From Butyricicoccus_B sp017886875 (lineage in GTDB: Bacteria > Bacillota > Clostridia > Oscillospirales > Butyricicoccaceae): 64,000 nucleotides of DNA. Position 1 is the first letter of the stretch. Each line of letters begins with the position of its first letter. Shown here piece by piece: positions 52,462-60,945 of the stretch. A model generated the notes under the pieces. That model worked only from the letters and a program-made list of their open reading frames with translations, did not search any database and was not told where the DNA came from. A program made the translations under genes and the position numbers. The stretch spans positions 186,001 to 250,000 of the forward strand of contig OZ007036.1 in NCBI GenBank assembly GCA_963931655.1, written 5' to 3'.

Positions 52462-53263
52462 ATTTCGTAGAGTTATTATTTTTATATTGTTAGTTTTCAT
52501 TGTAGTTTTATGTGTGGCATTACCAACTATTGAAACGATTGCAAGAGATTTAAGCCATATAAATAATATAAATGTTGTTGATATGGAGCCAATAAGATTG
52601 GATAATGATGATAATACATCTTTGGTTAAAAGAATATCGCTTATAAGTGATAAAATGTATAAAGGTGAGACCAAAACATTAGGGTTTGAAAGCGGCTCAA
52701 AGTTTACAATAAATACAGCTATTGAAAATACTATATCACAATTAGATATTTTATATGAAATGGGATTACTACCTGAAAATAGTAAGGCTTATACACATTC
52801 TGAAGATGATTTACAACAAATTTTTATAGGTGGAATAGAATTTGCTGTAGATAATGATGACCCATCATCAAATCTTATATTATGGGATATAGAAGCCACA
52901 TCAGATAAGTATTTATTAACACTTAATATAGATGATGAAACAGGTAAGATTTTAATGTTTAAAGTCAGAAGTCAAGATATTTTGGACTGGGCAGATGAAA
53001 TAGATTTTTATAATGCAAGCAAGCTTTGGGCAGAATATTTACAAGTTGATATTAAAGATAATACAAAAATACTTTATGGAAACAGAGCAAGAATATACTT
53101 GCAAATGAATGATAATATATTTTTATATTCCGAAAGCTATAATTTAAATGATATTGATGAAGATATACCAAAAGTTTTACGTATGAATTTATATGATGAA
53201 AAAGAACAAGTGCAATATGTTTTATATCATGATTTATATGAATTTGGTATTATAGTTGAATAA
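52451..53263 (+). CDS. membrane-anchored protein co-expressed with a two-component system, unknown function
   Basis: This 270-residue protein has one N-terminal membrane helix (about residues 6-26) after a basic start (TVRFRR), then an extracytoplasmic, acidic alpha/beta region. I do not recognise a family. AAAGGAGGG at 52437-52445 fixes the ATG at 52451. It overlaps the kinase by 11 bases, so it is probably an accessory to that system, for example a signal-binding or feedback partner like YycH/YycI. That is inference from position. A weak hairpin (53271-53305) follows without a clear T-run. Confidence 0.65.
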   Translation: MTVRFRRVIIFILLVFIVVLCVALPTIETIARDLSHINNINVVDMEPIRLDNDDNTSLVKRISLISDKMYKGETKTLGFESGSKFTINTAIENTISQLDILYEMGLLPENSKAYTHSEDDLQQIFIGGIEFAVDNDDPSSNLILWDIEATSDKYLLTLNIDDETGKILMFKVRSQDILDWADEIDFYNASKLWAEYLQVDIKDNTKILYGNRARIYLQMNDNIFLYSESYNLNDIDEDIPKVLRMNLYDEKEQVQYVLYHDLYEFGIIVE

Positions 53264-53313
53264 TATTTGGGGATTTATTGGCGTCTATGTCGATAATTCC
53301 CCTAAAAAAAGAC

Positions 53314-53342
53314 TTTACTTATAATAAAAAATATGATATCAT
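53314..53342 (+). promoter_or_regulatory. sigma-A promoter for smpB
   Basis: TTTACT (53314-53319) and TATCAT (53337-53342) are 17 bases apart. The leader to smpB is about 33 bases. Confidence 0.6.
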
Positions 53343-53381
53343 ATACAAGATATTTTAGTGCTTTTGTGAAAGGAGTTTGTC

Positions 53382-53852
53382 ATGGCAAATAAAGCAGGCA
53401 CAAAACAAGTCACTGCCAATAAAAAAGCATGGCATGACTATTTCATAGAAGAAAAAATTGAGGCAGGTATAGAACTTGCAGGTACAGAAGTTAAATCTAT
53501 TCGTCAAGGTCAAGTCAATTTAAAAGACTCATATTGTACTTTTAAAGATGGCGAAATTTTTGTGCGTGGTATGCATATAAGCCCATATGAAAAGGGTAAT
53601 ATATTTAATAAAGACCCTTTGCGTGTTCGTAAACTACTACTGCATAAAAAAGAAATTTTAAGACTTTTTGGCAAAACTAAACAAGATGGTTATTCTGTAG
53701 TACCACTCAGCGTTTATTTTAGAAATTGTCACGTTAAAGTTGAAATAGGACTTTGTAAAGGTAAAAAATTGCATGATAAACGTGATAGTATGGCAAAACG
53801 TGATGCTAAACGTGAAATCGACCGTGCAATGAAAAATCGTCAACGTGATTAA
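53382..53852 (+). CDS. smpB: SsrA-binding protein SmpB
   Basis: This 156-residue SmpB has an NKKAWHDYFIEE start, the GIELAGTEVKSIRQGQVNLKDSY core, and a basic C-terminal tail (KGKKLHDKRDSMAKRDAKREIDRAMK) that enters the decoding centre of stalled ribosomes. It binds tmRNA, whose gene starts 10 bases later. AAAGGAG precedes the ATG. Confidence 0.97.
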   Translation: MANKAGTKQVTANKKAWHDYFIEEKIEAGIELAGTEVKSIRQGQVNLKDSYCTFKDGEIFVRGMHISPYEKGNIFNKDPLRVRKLLLHKKEILRLFGKTKQDGYSVVPLSVYFRNCHVKVEIGLCKGKKLHDKRDSMAKRDAKREIDRAMKNRQRD

Positions 53853-53862
53853 AATAAATTAT

Positions 53863-54216
53863 GGGGACGTACTGGCTTCGACGGGGGTGTTGAAGCAGGA
53901 ATAGCGGGCGGAAGTGAGGACGCTTCCTTAAAAGCCTCAAATGTTTATAAATTAAACAACAACAATTATTCTTTACAGGCTGCCTAATTAGGCTGGTCCG
54001 TCCTACCTAAGAGTACCACGGCTTAGGATTAGGGCGTCGATTTTGTGGTGAACGTCATAAGCAAAGAGTTGCGTTTGTGATGTATTATGACTCTACTAAA
54101 GCAGTTAGCCTGTTTGTCGGCGAATTGTGGAGGGAATGATAAAAGATAAACTACGCCCGTAGAGGTTCCTGTGAATATGCTTTCGGACAGGGGTTCAACT
54201 CCCCTCGTCTCCACCA
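53863..54216 (+). ncRNA. ssrA: transfer-messenger RNA
   Basis: This 354-base tmRNA has the acceptor arm GGGGACG (53863-53869) paired with CGTCTCC and an encoded CCA at 54214-54216. The T-arm GGGGTTCAACTCCCC is present. The message-like reading frame begins with AAC at 53958, chosen by alignment of the preceding ATAAATTAAAC to the B. subtilis resume site, and ends with TAA at 53985-53987. It predicts the tag (A)NNNYSLQAA. With SmpB it frees stalled ribosomes and tags the partial proteins for degradation. Its 3' end is the likely integration site of the element that follows. Confidence 0.95.
54190..54216 (+). other. putative attachment site at the ssrA 3' end
   Basis: The T-arm and acceptor end of ssrA is a frequent target of tyrosine integrases, and an integrase gene begins 149 bases downstream. 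The element keeps the tmRNA end intact. I did not find a second copy of the last 15-20 bases of ssrA between 54217 and 64000, so the other boundary should lie outside the window. Confidence 0.5.
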
Positions 54217-54226
54217 ATTTCAAAAT

Positions 54227-54262
54227 AAAACCGATGGCTTAGGCTGTCGGTTTTATTATTTT
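54227..54262 (+). terminator. terminator after ssrA
   Basis: AAAACCGA and TCGGTTTT form an 8-bp stem that continues through GC/GC pairs, followed by ATTATTTTT. Confidence 0.85.
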
Positions 54263-54312
54263 TATATTATTTTTGCAACTTTTTAGAAAAATAGGTGGTC
54301 AAAAAGTGGACA

Positions 54313-54341
54313 TTGACAGATGAAAAGTGACCATGTATACT
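54313..54341 (+). promoter_or_regulatory. sigma-A promoter for the integrase gene
   Basis: TTGACA (54313-54318) and TATACT (54336-54341) are 17 bases apart. GTGGTCA (54295-54301) and TGACCAT (54328-54334) form an imperfect inverted repeat around the -35 and could be an integrase or repressor site. Confidence 0.75.
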
Positions 54342-54364
54342 AACCCTAAACGAGGTGAAGATAT

Positions 54365-55741
54365 ATGGCATATGGTACAATCACTAAAAAGCCAAACGGT
54401 AAATATGCCCTTAGACTTGATTACGGAAAGGACGTAAACGGAAAACGTATCCGTAAACAGGAAACTTATAATACTAAATCTGAGGCGGTTCGTGCATTAA
54501 ATAAACACAAGTCACAAGTTGATGCGGGAAAGAGTGTGCTTCCCAGTAAAGAAACATTTGCCGAGTGGATAGAATACTGGTTTAATAATATTATATCTCA
54601 GCAGATAGCTGAAACCACCGCTTATGGATACAAGAGCATTATTAAAAACTATTTAGAGCCAAGGCTTGGTAAATACAAGCTGCAACATCTTTCGCAAAAT
54701 AATATACAGGAATATTATACATGGCTTTTAAATGAAAAAGGACTTTCGGCAGCAACGGTTATAAAACATCATAACCTAATAACCAATATTTAAATGCAGC
54801 CGAAAGGTTTGAGCGTATAAACAAAAATCCAGCTAAGTTTGTTTCACCGCCAAAAAAGAAACGCAGAGAAGCCGAATATTATACACCAGAACAAGCAGCT
54901 AAACTGCTTTCAGCGGCTAAGGGTTCACGTTTGGAGCTGCCTATAAATATCTGTCTGTATTTGGGTTTAAGGCGTGGCGAGCTTTGCGGTTTAAAATGGC
55001 AAGATATAGACTTTGATAACCGCACAATCAGCATACATGAAACCAGAACACAGGCGGGCAATAAAGAAGTTGTCAAAGATACTAAAACCGAATCATCGGT
55101 TAGAACTTTGCATTTGCCACAGGCGTTATATACCTTGCTTTTAAATGAAAAGCAAGCACAAGAGCAAACAAAAGCTAAAATCCTAAATCAATATTATAAC
55201 AGTGATTATGTTGTAGTAATGGAAAACGGTAAGCCATACAGGGCTAATTATGCTATTTGCAAAATTTATCGAAGAGAATGAGCTGCCTAAAATTGTTTTA
55301 CATGAGCTTAGACACACATTTGCTTCACTTTCCAATATGGCTGGTATAACATCTTATAATATAGGCAAGGCGATGGGTCATTCAACTCCCGCTACTACAC
55401 AGAAGATATATACGCATCTATTAGACAGTACACACGCTCAAGCGGTTGAAGGTGTAGCAAATATTATAGATGAAGCAATGATAAAAGCAAGCGGAGTATC
55501 ACTTGATGATTTAAAAAAGTTTGTGGAAGAGCAAATAAACGCTTGGAATCCTATGGGCTGCTCGAACTATGCTCTTGAGGTTAAAGAAATAAACAGTCAA
55601 ATAAATGTTAATATGACAGCTAATGAACTGGGTAAGCTCATTTATGATACATTTAAACAGTCATTTGGCACTAGAGCATTTAATAAAACACTAGAAGAGT
55701 GTACGGAAATTGCAGAAAAGATTAAAAAAATAAATATTTAG
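54365..55741 (+). pseudogene. tyrosine recombinase (integrase) split by two frameshifts
   Basis: Three reading frames in a row make one integrase of about 455 residues. Frame A (54365 to ~54790) holds the arm-type DNA-binding domain (YGTITKKPNGKYALRLD) and the SAM-like core-binding domain. Frame B (~54790 to ~55265) holds the first catalytic arginine (LGLRRGELCGLKW). Frame C (~55265-55741) holds HELRHTFASL and the catalytic tyrosine region MGHSTPATTQKIYTHL. The first shift is near AATATTTAAATG (54785-54796), the second near TGCAAAATTTAT (55258-55269). All catalytic residues remain, so decay is recent or these are A/T-run sequencing errors. GAGGTGA precedes the ATG. Confidence 0.88.
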
Positions 55742-55764
55742 ATTGAAAAATCGAATACAAAATA

Positions 55765-55790
55765 AAAGACCGCCATATGGCGGCCTTTTT
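55765..55790 (+). terminator. terminator after the integrase
   Basis: The perfect palindrome CCGCCATATGGCGG (55770-55783) with an A-rich lead and CCTTTTT tail forms a hairpin terminator. It could also serve the minus-strand gene that ends nearby. Confidence 0.8.
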
Positions 55791-55847
55791 CGGTTAAGTA
55801 AGTGCTAAAGTTTAGCTTTTCAGATTGCTCTGAGTGTCGTTCTCAGC

Positions 55848-56059
55848 CTATACTGATAAGCAAAAAGCCTTGTAACTAGGGGCTATGTTCTCTGACAGCC
55901 AAACCAGAAACTCGTGTTTTTTCGTTTTCCAATTTTAATGACTGGAAACCCTGGGGTATTTAGCATTTTGTAAATACCACTACGGGACATAGGCAAAACC
56001 TCTAATAGGTCCTTTGCACTGAGCATATCAGGTAGTTTCTTAAAAGTGTTGTTTAACAT
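55848..56059 (-). pseudogene. excisionase/AlpA-like helix-turn-helix gene with a frameshift near its end
   Basis: From the ATG at 56059 (AAGGAGGAAACTATT upstream) the frame reads a small DNA-binding protein: MLSAKDLLEVLPMSRSGIYKML, then FPVIKIGKRK, the winged-helix/excisionase pattern. The open frame then runs to a stop at 55883 (58 residues) with an unlikely tail. One extra A in the A6 run at 55917-55922 would restore KIGKRKKHEFLVWLSENIAP, the expected family ending, and the frame would stop at 55848-55850. It is the last gene of a minus-strand group with the helicase. Confidence 0.7.
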
Positions 56060-56088
56060 AATAGTTTCCTCCTTAAAAATGTGTAAAT

Positions 56089-57342
56089 TTATAATTTCTT
56101 CAAACGACAGTTGCAGCATTTCTTGCAGCTATCCTTTTTAGACTCACCAAAGTATTTTTCGATAAAACGCCAGAGGCATTTTTGAGTATTCACAAAATTT
56201 TTAAGATGTGCCAGACCTTTAAGTTTTCGCTTTACAGACTGCTCATCTCCGATTTTGAGTATGCGTTCGTTCTGAAAAAAGTCACTATCTGCGTATATAA
56301 GAACGCATTTTGATTTTTCACCGTCACGTCCAGCACGTCCGATTTCCTGAACATATCCGTCCATAGAAAGAGGTAAACTTGCGTGTACTACAAGCCTTAT
56401 ATCAGGCTTGTCTATGCCTAAGCCAAAAGCATTTGTTGCGACCATAATCTTTATCGTGCCAGATATAAAATCTTGCTGAGCTTTTTCACGTTTGTCATTT
56501 TTCATCTTGCCATGGTACTTGCCGACTTTATAGCCATGAGCTTTTAAAACCTTGTAAAGCTCCTTGGTCATTTTAACTGTTGTGCAAAATACTATTGCAG
56601 AACCGTTTTTAAGCTCTGAAACGGTATTTTCAACCATATCAAATCGAACGGTTTTCAAACGCTTTTTTGATTTCTTGCCATTTTTGTTACTGTCTATACG
56701 CTTTATGTAAAGCTCTAGATTTTCACGTCGCACAGGAAAACGGAAGTCATTACACTCCTCAATATTAAGCGAATGTTTTATCTCGCTTATATTTTCCTTG
56801 GTAGCTGTTGCGGTTAGAGCAATAACTTGTGGGCGGTCTGGCAAGCTGGAAATAAACTTGCCAATCTCACCGTATGCCTTGCGGAAATCGTCTTTAACTT
56901 CAACTAGAATATGAGCTTCATCAATAACCACTCGCTTAAGGTTGGAAGCCTTTAAAGCGTTAGCCACATCATCACGCAGTAGCTGCTCAGGTGCTAGATA
57001 AAGCAAGCCGCCGCTTTCACACATATCGTGTAAAACCTTGCTATGCTCGCTTGAGCTAAGTGTGCTGTTTAGAAGCTCAGCTGTAACCCCCTTTTGTTTA
57101 AGGTGGTTTATCTGGTCTTTTTGCAGTGACTTTAAAGGGGATATGACAACGGTTAGACCGTTGTCATTATCAGCAATAGCGGGTGCCTGGTAAAGCAAGG
57201 ATTTGCCTCCGCCCGTAGGCATCACAACCGTGACGTCTTTGCCTGACAGGATATCAGGGAAAACCTGCTCTTGTTGTGGGCGAAGTTTTGAAACACTAAG
57301 TTTAGCCAAAACATTTTCGGGGGCTATACTATTAATATTCAT
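56089..57342 (-). CDS. short RecQ-like DNA helicase
   Basis: This 417-residue superfamily 2 helicase has SKLRPQQ, Walker A MPTGGGKS at residues 41-48, DEAH at 141-144, TATAT, motif VI QEIGRAGRDG, and a RecQ-type zinc site at the C-terminus (C-LWRFIEKYFGES followed by CKKCCNC). It stops right after that site, so the winged-helix and HRDC domains of true RecQ (about 600 residues) are missing. After DEAH the RecQ aromatic-rich loop (CISQWGHDFR) is replaced by ILVEVKDDFR. It lies 57 bases downstream of the 534-residue gene and is probably co-transcribed with it. Confidence 0.88.
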   Translation of the reverse strand: MNINSIAPENVLAKLSVSKLRPQQEQVFPDILSGKDVTVVMPTGGGKSLLYQAPAIADNDNGLTVVISPLKSLQKDQINHLKQKGVTAELLNSTLSSSEHSKVLHDMCESGGLLYLAPEQLLRDDVANALKASNLKRVVIDEAHILVEVKDDFRKAYGEIGKFISSLPDRPQVIALTATATKENISEIKHSLNIEECNDFRFPVRRENLELYIKRIDSNKNGKKSKKRLKTVRFDMVENTVSELKNGSAIVFCTTVKMTKELYKVLKAHGYKVGKYHGKMKNDKREKAQQDFISGTIKIMVATNAFGLGIDKPDIRLVVHASLPLSMDGYVQEIGRAGRDGEKSKCVLIYADSDFFQNERILKIGDEQSVKRKLKGLAHLKNFVNTQKCLWRFIEKYFGESKKDSCKKCCNCRLKKL

Positions 57343-57399
57343 ACATTCATCAACTCCTAAAAAACGTTAAAACTTAAAAACTTCAAAATTAAGCCGTTT

Positions 57400-59004
57400 T
57401 TAGGTGCAAAAAGTTATAGCATTAAAAGTCTCGCCCGATAGGGATATAGACCTGTTTTTATCCTGTAAAAGACCTGCTGTTTCAGCCTTTTCCAGAAATA
57501 TCTCGTATAAGGCTTCATCAATACCTATTGACCTTAACAAACGTAAGAGAAATATTTTATTAAATGCTAAAAACTTTTGCCCTTGGTCTGCACCCTTTTG
57601 AGGTGTAAACCAAAATGCATAAGCTTCATCGCTGAGCTTGTCATTGGCAATTGCTTTGGTTTTAGGGCGGTCTATGATTTTATCTTTAAAACTCTCATAG
57701 TCTTTTATCTTATCGATTGTCTTTTGTATCAGCTCAGTTCGCTTTTCTTCTTCAGCTCTTCTTTGGATTTTAATGTTGCCGATAATATCATCGGCAAGCT
57801 CCAAAAGCTCCTTATCTTGACCGGCTATAGAATGGAGAACCGTTCGTTTTATAGTATCAGTCCAAGCGGTAAAAGTAGAGGTGTTGTATGAGTACTCATA
57901 ACTCATAATATACCTCCAGTTATCATACACTTTTTGAGCGATTTCTCTGTTAAGAACGGACTTGCAAGTAGCTCTGATTAAATCCAATTCATGATATTCA
58001 AGCGGATTGTTAACTCCCGCTATTTCGATGTTATAAACATAATCGCTTGGCAGTAACCTTTTGCCGAGTAGAATTGGTACGGTTTCAAGTCGCTCCGGTA
58101 AATTACTGCAAAAGCTGCGTTGGATTTCTCTTTCAGCAATAACCTCAAGGAGTTTATCAGTTACAGCCGAGGAATTGCCCACATTAGCCAAAATTATTCT
58201 GTCTGGATATCTGTTAAATACGTTCAAATCGCTTTCGTCTTTTATTTTAAACTCAGCCGGTTTAGCGTTTGCATAATTGTCGGAGTAAGCAAAGTTGGCG
58301 GCAGTTAAAATGCTCTTGAGCTGGTCAATATCTTGAATATCACTGGAGTCTGATGTAAAATTATATACACCACATGGTGCATCTTTAAAGCGTTTGAAAG
58401 ACCTCAACTGTACATCTAGAGCAGGTAGTAAACATTCAAGTATATGCGGTTCATCGATAAGCATTTCTAAAAAAGCTTTATTATCACGAGTGTGATTGAA
58501 TCGGCTCATCTGATAAGTTAGGTGTTGCTTAGCGGGGTGCTTTACCTTAGTGTGAATCTCAATATTTTCGTTAGGGTGACTAATATCGTTCGCCATGGCT
58601 AGGAGAAGTGCCAGTTCTTCGTTTGAAAAATCTAACCCAGGGAGCTTAAACGATTTATCCACCATATTTATCGGTATGGCGAATATATGGTGCCTTCTGT
58701 TATAAAACACAACAAAAATCTTATACCGATGAGGCTTACCTCTAATGTGAGCACATATCATTCCAGCCCATACAGCAATTGCATTTACAAAGTTACCTTG
58801 CTCATTATAAACCGTATCATCATGGATTGAATAATCATCAGAAACACGAAGGCGTTTTTTTGCTGTTGAAGTCAGCTTATAAGGCGGTGAGGAAATATGC
58901 ACTTCTACTACTTTTTCCATAAGGTTGCCAGATAACGAATTTGCAAGTGATGAACCGCAAGATTTAAGAAGCTGTTCTAGTTGGTTTTGTGTAAATTTTT
59001 TCAT
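57400..59004 (-). CDS. unrecognised 534-residue protein paired with the RecQ-like helicase
   Basis: I do not recognise a family. The protein is soluble. It has a mixed alpha/beta N-terminal half (IAVWAGMICAHIRGKPHRYKI, then FYNRRHHIFAIP), a central Arg/Leu-rich helical region, and a charged coiled-coil-like stretch at about residues 420-455 (RRAEEEKRTELIQKTIDK). The C-terminus (FNKIFLLRLLRSIGIDEAL to SLSGETFNAITF) could be a winged helix. No nuclease or ATPase motif is visible. AAAGGAGATGA precedes the ATG. Placement 57 bases before the helicase, with matching base composition, suggests one functional unit, perhaps defence or element replication; that is inference. Confidence 0.7.
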   Translation of the reverse strand: MKKFTQNQLEQLLKSCGSSLANSLSGNLMEKVVEVHISSPPYKLTSTAKKRLRVSDDYSIHDDTVYNEQGNFVNAIAVWAGMICAHIRGKPHRYKIFVVFYNRRHHIFAIPINMVDKSFKLPGLDFSNEELALLLAMANDISHPNENIEIHTKVKHPAKQHLTYQMSRFNHTRDNKAFLEMLIDEPHILECLLPALDVQLRSFKRFKDAPCGVYNFTSDSSDIQDIDQLKSILTAANFAYSDNYANAKPAEFKIKDESDLNVFNRYPDRIILANVGNSSAVTDKLLEVIAEREIQRSFCSNLPERLETVPILLGKRLLPSDYVYNIEIAGVNNPLEYHELDLIRATCKSVLNREIAQKVYDNWRYIMSYEYSYNTSTFTAWTDTIKRTVLHSIAGQDKELLELADDIIGNIKIQRRAEEEKRTELIQKTIDKIKDYESFKDKIIDRPKTKAIANDKLSDEAYAFWFTPQKGADQGQKFLAFNKIFLLRLLRSIGIDEALYEIFLEKAETAGLLQDKNRSISLSGETFNAITFCT

Positions 59005-59120
59005 TTTAGGTCATCTCCTTTATAAAATGTGTAAGAATATTCTAGAGCAAAATCGTGTTAAATCATACTTTCAAAAATTGATCATTTTTCAGAAAAATTT
59101 TTTAAAAAGGAGCAATACAT

Positions 59121-60824
59121 ATGTTTGACCCAGTACCATCATTTGAAAGGTTAAAGTATTCAGAAGAAAAAGAACGAGAATTATTATTATTCAAAAACGG
59201 GGTTATTGAAACTTGTGCCAAGTATAATGTAGATTGTACCAATAGGTTCACTATAATATGGGATTGTTGTGATTTATTAGAGCATGAAATCGATAACAAC
59301 GAAGGTAAAATATGGAAAGAAACAAAAACCTATGGTATTGAGCCAATAGAAAAAGTTCAGGATTTGTTACAATTATTGATATATGCAATTGGAGATAGAG
59401 GACTGCTTTTTCAGATTAATGGGCATTTTTATGAAAATCCAAATTATGACAATTGGGAAGAATCAGCATCATTTTATATGGATTATGGGTATGCAATTCA
59501 AAAAAGATATTTTTCAATGTTAGAATTGGTTAGAGCACGCAGAGTACTTGACACTCATATTAATATTAATAGTAACTATATGAATAAAGAATATAAAGTT
59601 TCTGATATGTATAAAATAATCAAAAGTCCTTTAATAAAAAAAGATGCAAAAAACAGATTTTTAAAATTATGTGAAAATAAAATTATTAATGAAGATATTA
59701 AACAAGGCAAATCAGATTTGAGAGAACCTATAGTAAATACACTTTTACCACTTTATATTTTCTTTAAGTTATACGTAAATAATGATGTATATTTGAGCCT
59801 GGGAGAATTCAGGTCATCGCTTAAACGTAACAAAGGGAGATTTAATAAAAACAAATTAAATCAATTGACCGAAGATTATAATAATATTTGTAAGATAATA
59901 AGAGAATATGCTAATAATTCTGAACAAATAACTAGATTTAATCCTTATTATGTACTTATAAGTTTAAGAAAAGAAGGAAAATTAAGAATAGATGATATTA
60001 ATTTGATAAAGATAAGTAATATTTGTTATAATTGTTTTTTAGATGTATCAAAAATGGAAGATTTAAAGATGTTTGAGCATAAGATTGCAGATATTGCTAT
60101 TGGTGATGTTATAAAGGCTTTTAAAGTAATATTTGATGGTCAAATTTGTGATATGGAACATGATATTAAAACAAAAGATATTATACGTTCAATAAAAATG
60201 TTGTATTGTTCAACATTTATAGAAAAAGTTAATGATATACCGTATGGAAAAAGCAGTTATGAATACAAAGAACTAAATGCGATAAAAAAAGCAATTATAA
60301 AAAAGTATGGTATTGATGATATAAATTTAAGTATGGAAATGTTTTGGCTTTTGACTGGATATGGTCCACCTATAAACTTTTCTTTTTCAAAATCATTAAA
60401 AAAGTCTGGGTTATATGAGTTGTTTAATTTTGATTTAAAATGTATATGGCATGATATATATTTTTTAATAAACAAACATTTTAGTGGTTATGATGGTCCT
60501 GTATTACCAATTGATTTGGCTTTAGATATATCAAAAGTTAAACAAGTAATACTTATAAAAGATGGTAAAAATTTGGGAATGTGCAAGCGGATATATAAAC
60601 TTATTGGTTTAAAAGAAACGGAGACTTCTGACAAAGGTTTTTTTGATATGATAAAAGAGCATTGTCTTACACAGTATTATAGTGTTAATAAGTATGATAA
60701 TAAGACCAATTTTAAGAGTTTTAACTATGCAAAAGATATTATAGAAGATGAAATAGTTAGGCAATATGTTGAAATAGCAGGTATACAAATGTATTCAAAA
60801 GTTTTTTCTACAATAGTTAAATAA
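59121..60824 (+). CDS. unrecognised AT-rich 567-residue protein, probably 3'-altered
   Basis: I do not recognise a family. It is Lys/Ile/Asn-rich, mostly helical, with no membrane segment, P-loop or nuclease motif that I can see. Codon use is far more AT-rich than that of the flanking genes, which suggests a separate origin. AAGGAG lies 9 bases before the ATG. The 3' end contains a 35-bp tandem duplication. Without it the frame would read through to a stop at 60899-60901 and add about 14 residues (FSDSLWLVPDVDKI) after VK. It is divergent from the 534-residue gene across 116 bases and could be a cargo or defence gene. Confidence 0.65.
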   Translation: MFDPVPSFERLKYSEEKERELLLFKNGVIETCAKYNVDCTNRFTIIWDCCDLLEHEIDNNEGKIWKETKTYGIEPIEKVQDLLQLLIYAIGDRGLLFQINGHFYENPNYDNWEESASFYMDYGYAIQKRYFSMLELVRARRVLDTHININSNYMNKEYKVSDMYKIIKSPLIKKDAKNRFLKLCENKIINEDIKQGKSDLREPIVNTLLPLYIFFKLYVNNDVYLSLGEFRSSLKRNKGRFNKNKLNQLTEDYNNICKIIREYANNSEQITRFNPYYVLISLRKEGKLRIDDINLIKISNICYNCFLDVSKMEDLKMFEHKIADIAIGDVIKAFKVIFDGQICDMEHDIKTKDIIRSIKMLYCSTFIEKVNDIPYGKSSYEYKELNAIKKAIIKKYGIDDINLSMEMFWLLTGYGPPINFSFSKSLKKSGLYELFNFDLKCIWHDIYFLINKHFSGYDGPVLPIDLALDISKVKQVILIKDGKNLGMCKRIYKLIGLKETETSDKGFFDMIKEHCLTQYYSVNKYDNKTNFKSFNYAKDIIEDEIVRQYVEIAGIQMYSKVFSTIVK

Positions 60825-60857
60825 TGTATTCAAAAGTTTTTTCTACAATAGTTAAAT
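60789..60857 (+). repeat. 35-bp tandem duplication at the 3' end of the AT-rich gene
   Basis: Copy 1 (60789-60823) and copy 2 (60824-60857) share ATGTATTCAAAAG, the following T-run and CTACAATAGTTAAAT, differing only at the last base. The unit is not a multiple of three, and its junction creates TAATG, so it introduces the current stop codon. Confidence 0.95.
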
Positions 60858-60907
60858 TTAGTGACAGCTTGTGGTTAGTTCCTGATGTGGATAAAATTTA
60901 AAATATT

Positions 60908-60945
60908 GCCGTCTGTAATGGTGTATTTTCCAGACGGCTTTATAG
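60908..60945. terminator. terminator between the AT-rich gene and the amidoligase operon
   Basis: GCCGTCTG and CAGACGGC form an 8-bp stem. Tails are TTTATAG on the plus strand and AATATTTTAAATTT on the minus strand, so it can serve both converging transcripts. Confidence 0.7.

Noticed and set aside
53271..53310. Hairpin after the accessory gene as a terminator
   Set aside because: The stem has a mismatch and no T-run on the plus strand, so it is mentioned only with the gene.
54029..54223. 64-residue minus-strand ORF over the tmRNA
   Set aside because: It is antisense to ssrA and contains the TRGVEPLSE-type string known as a spurious product of the tmRNA 3' end.
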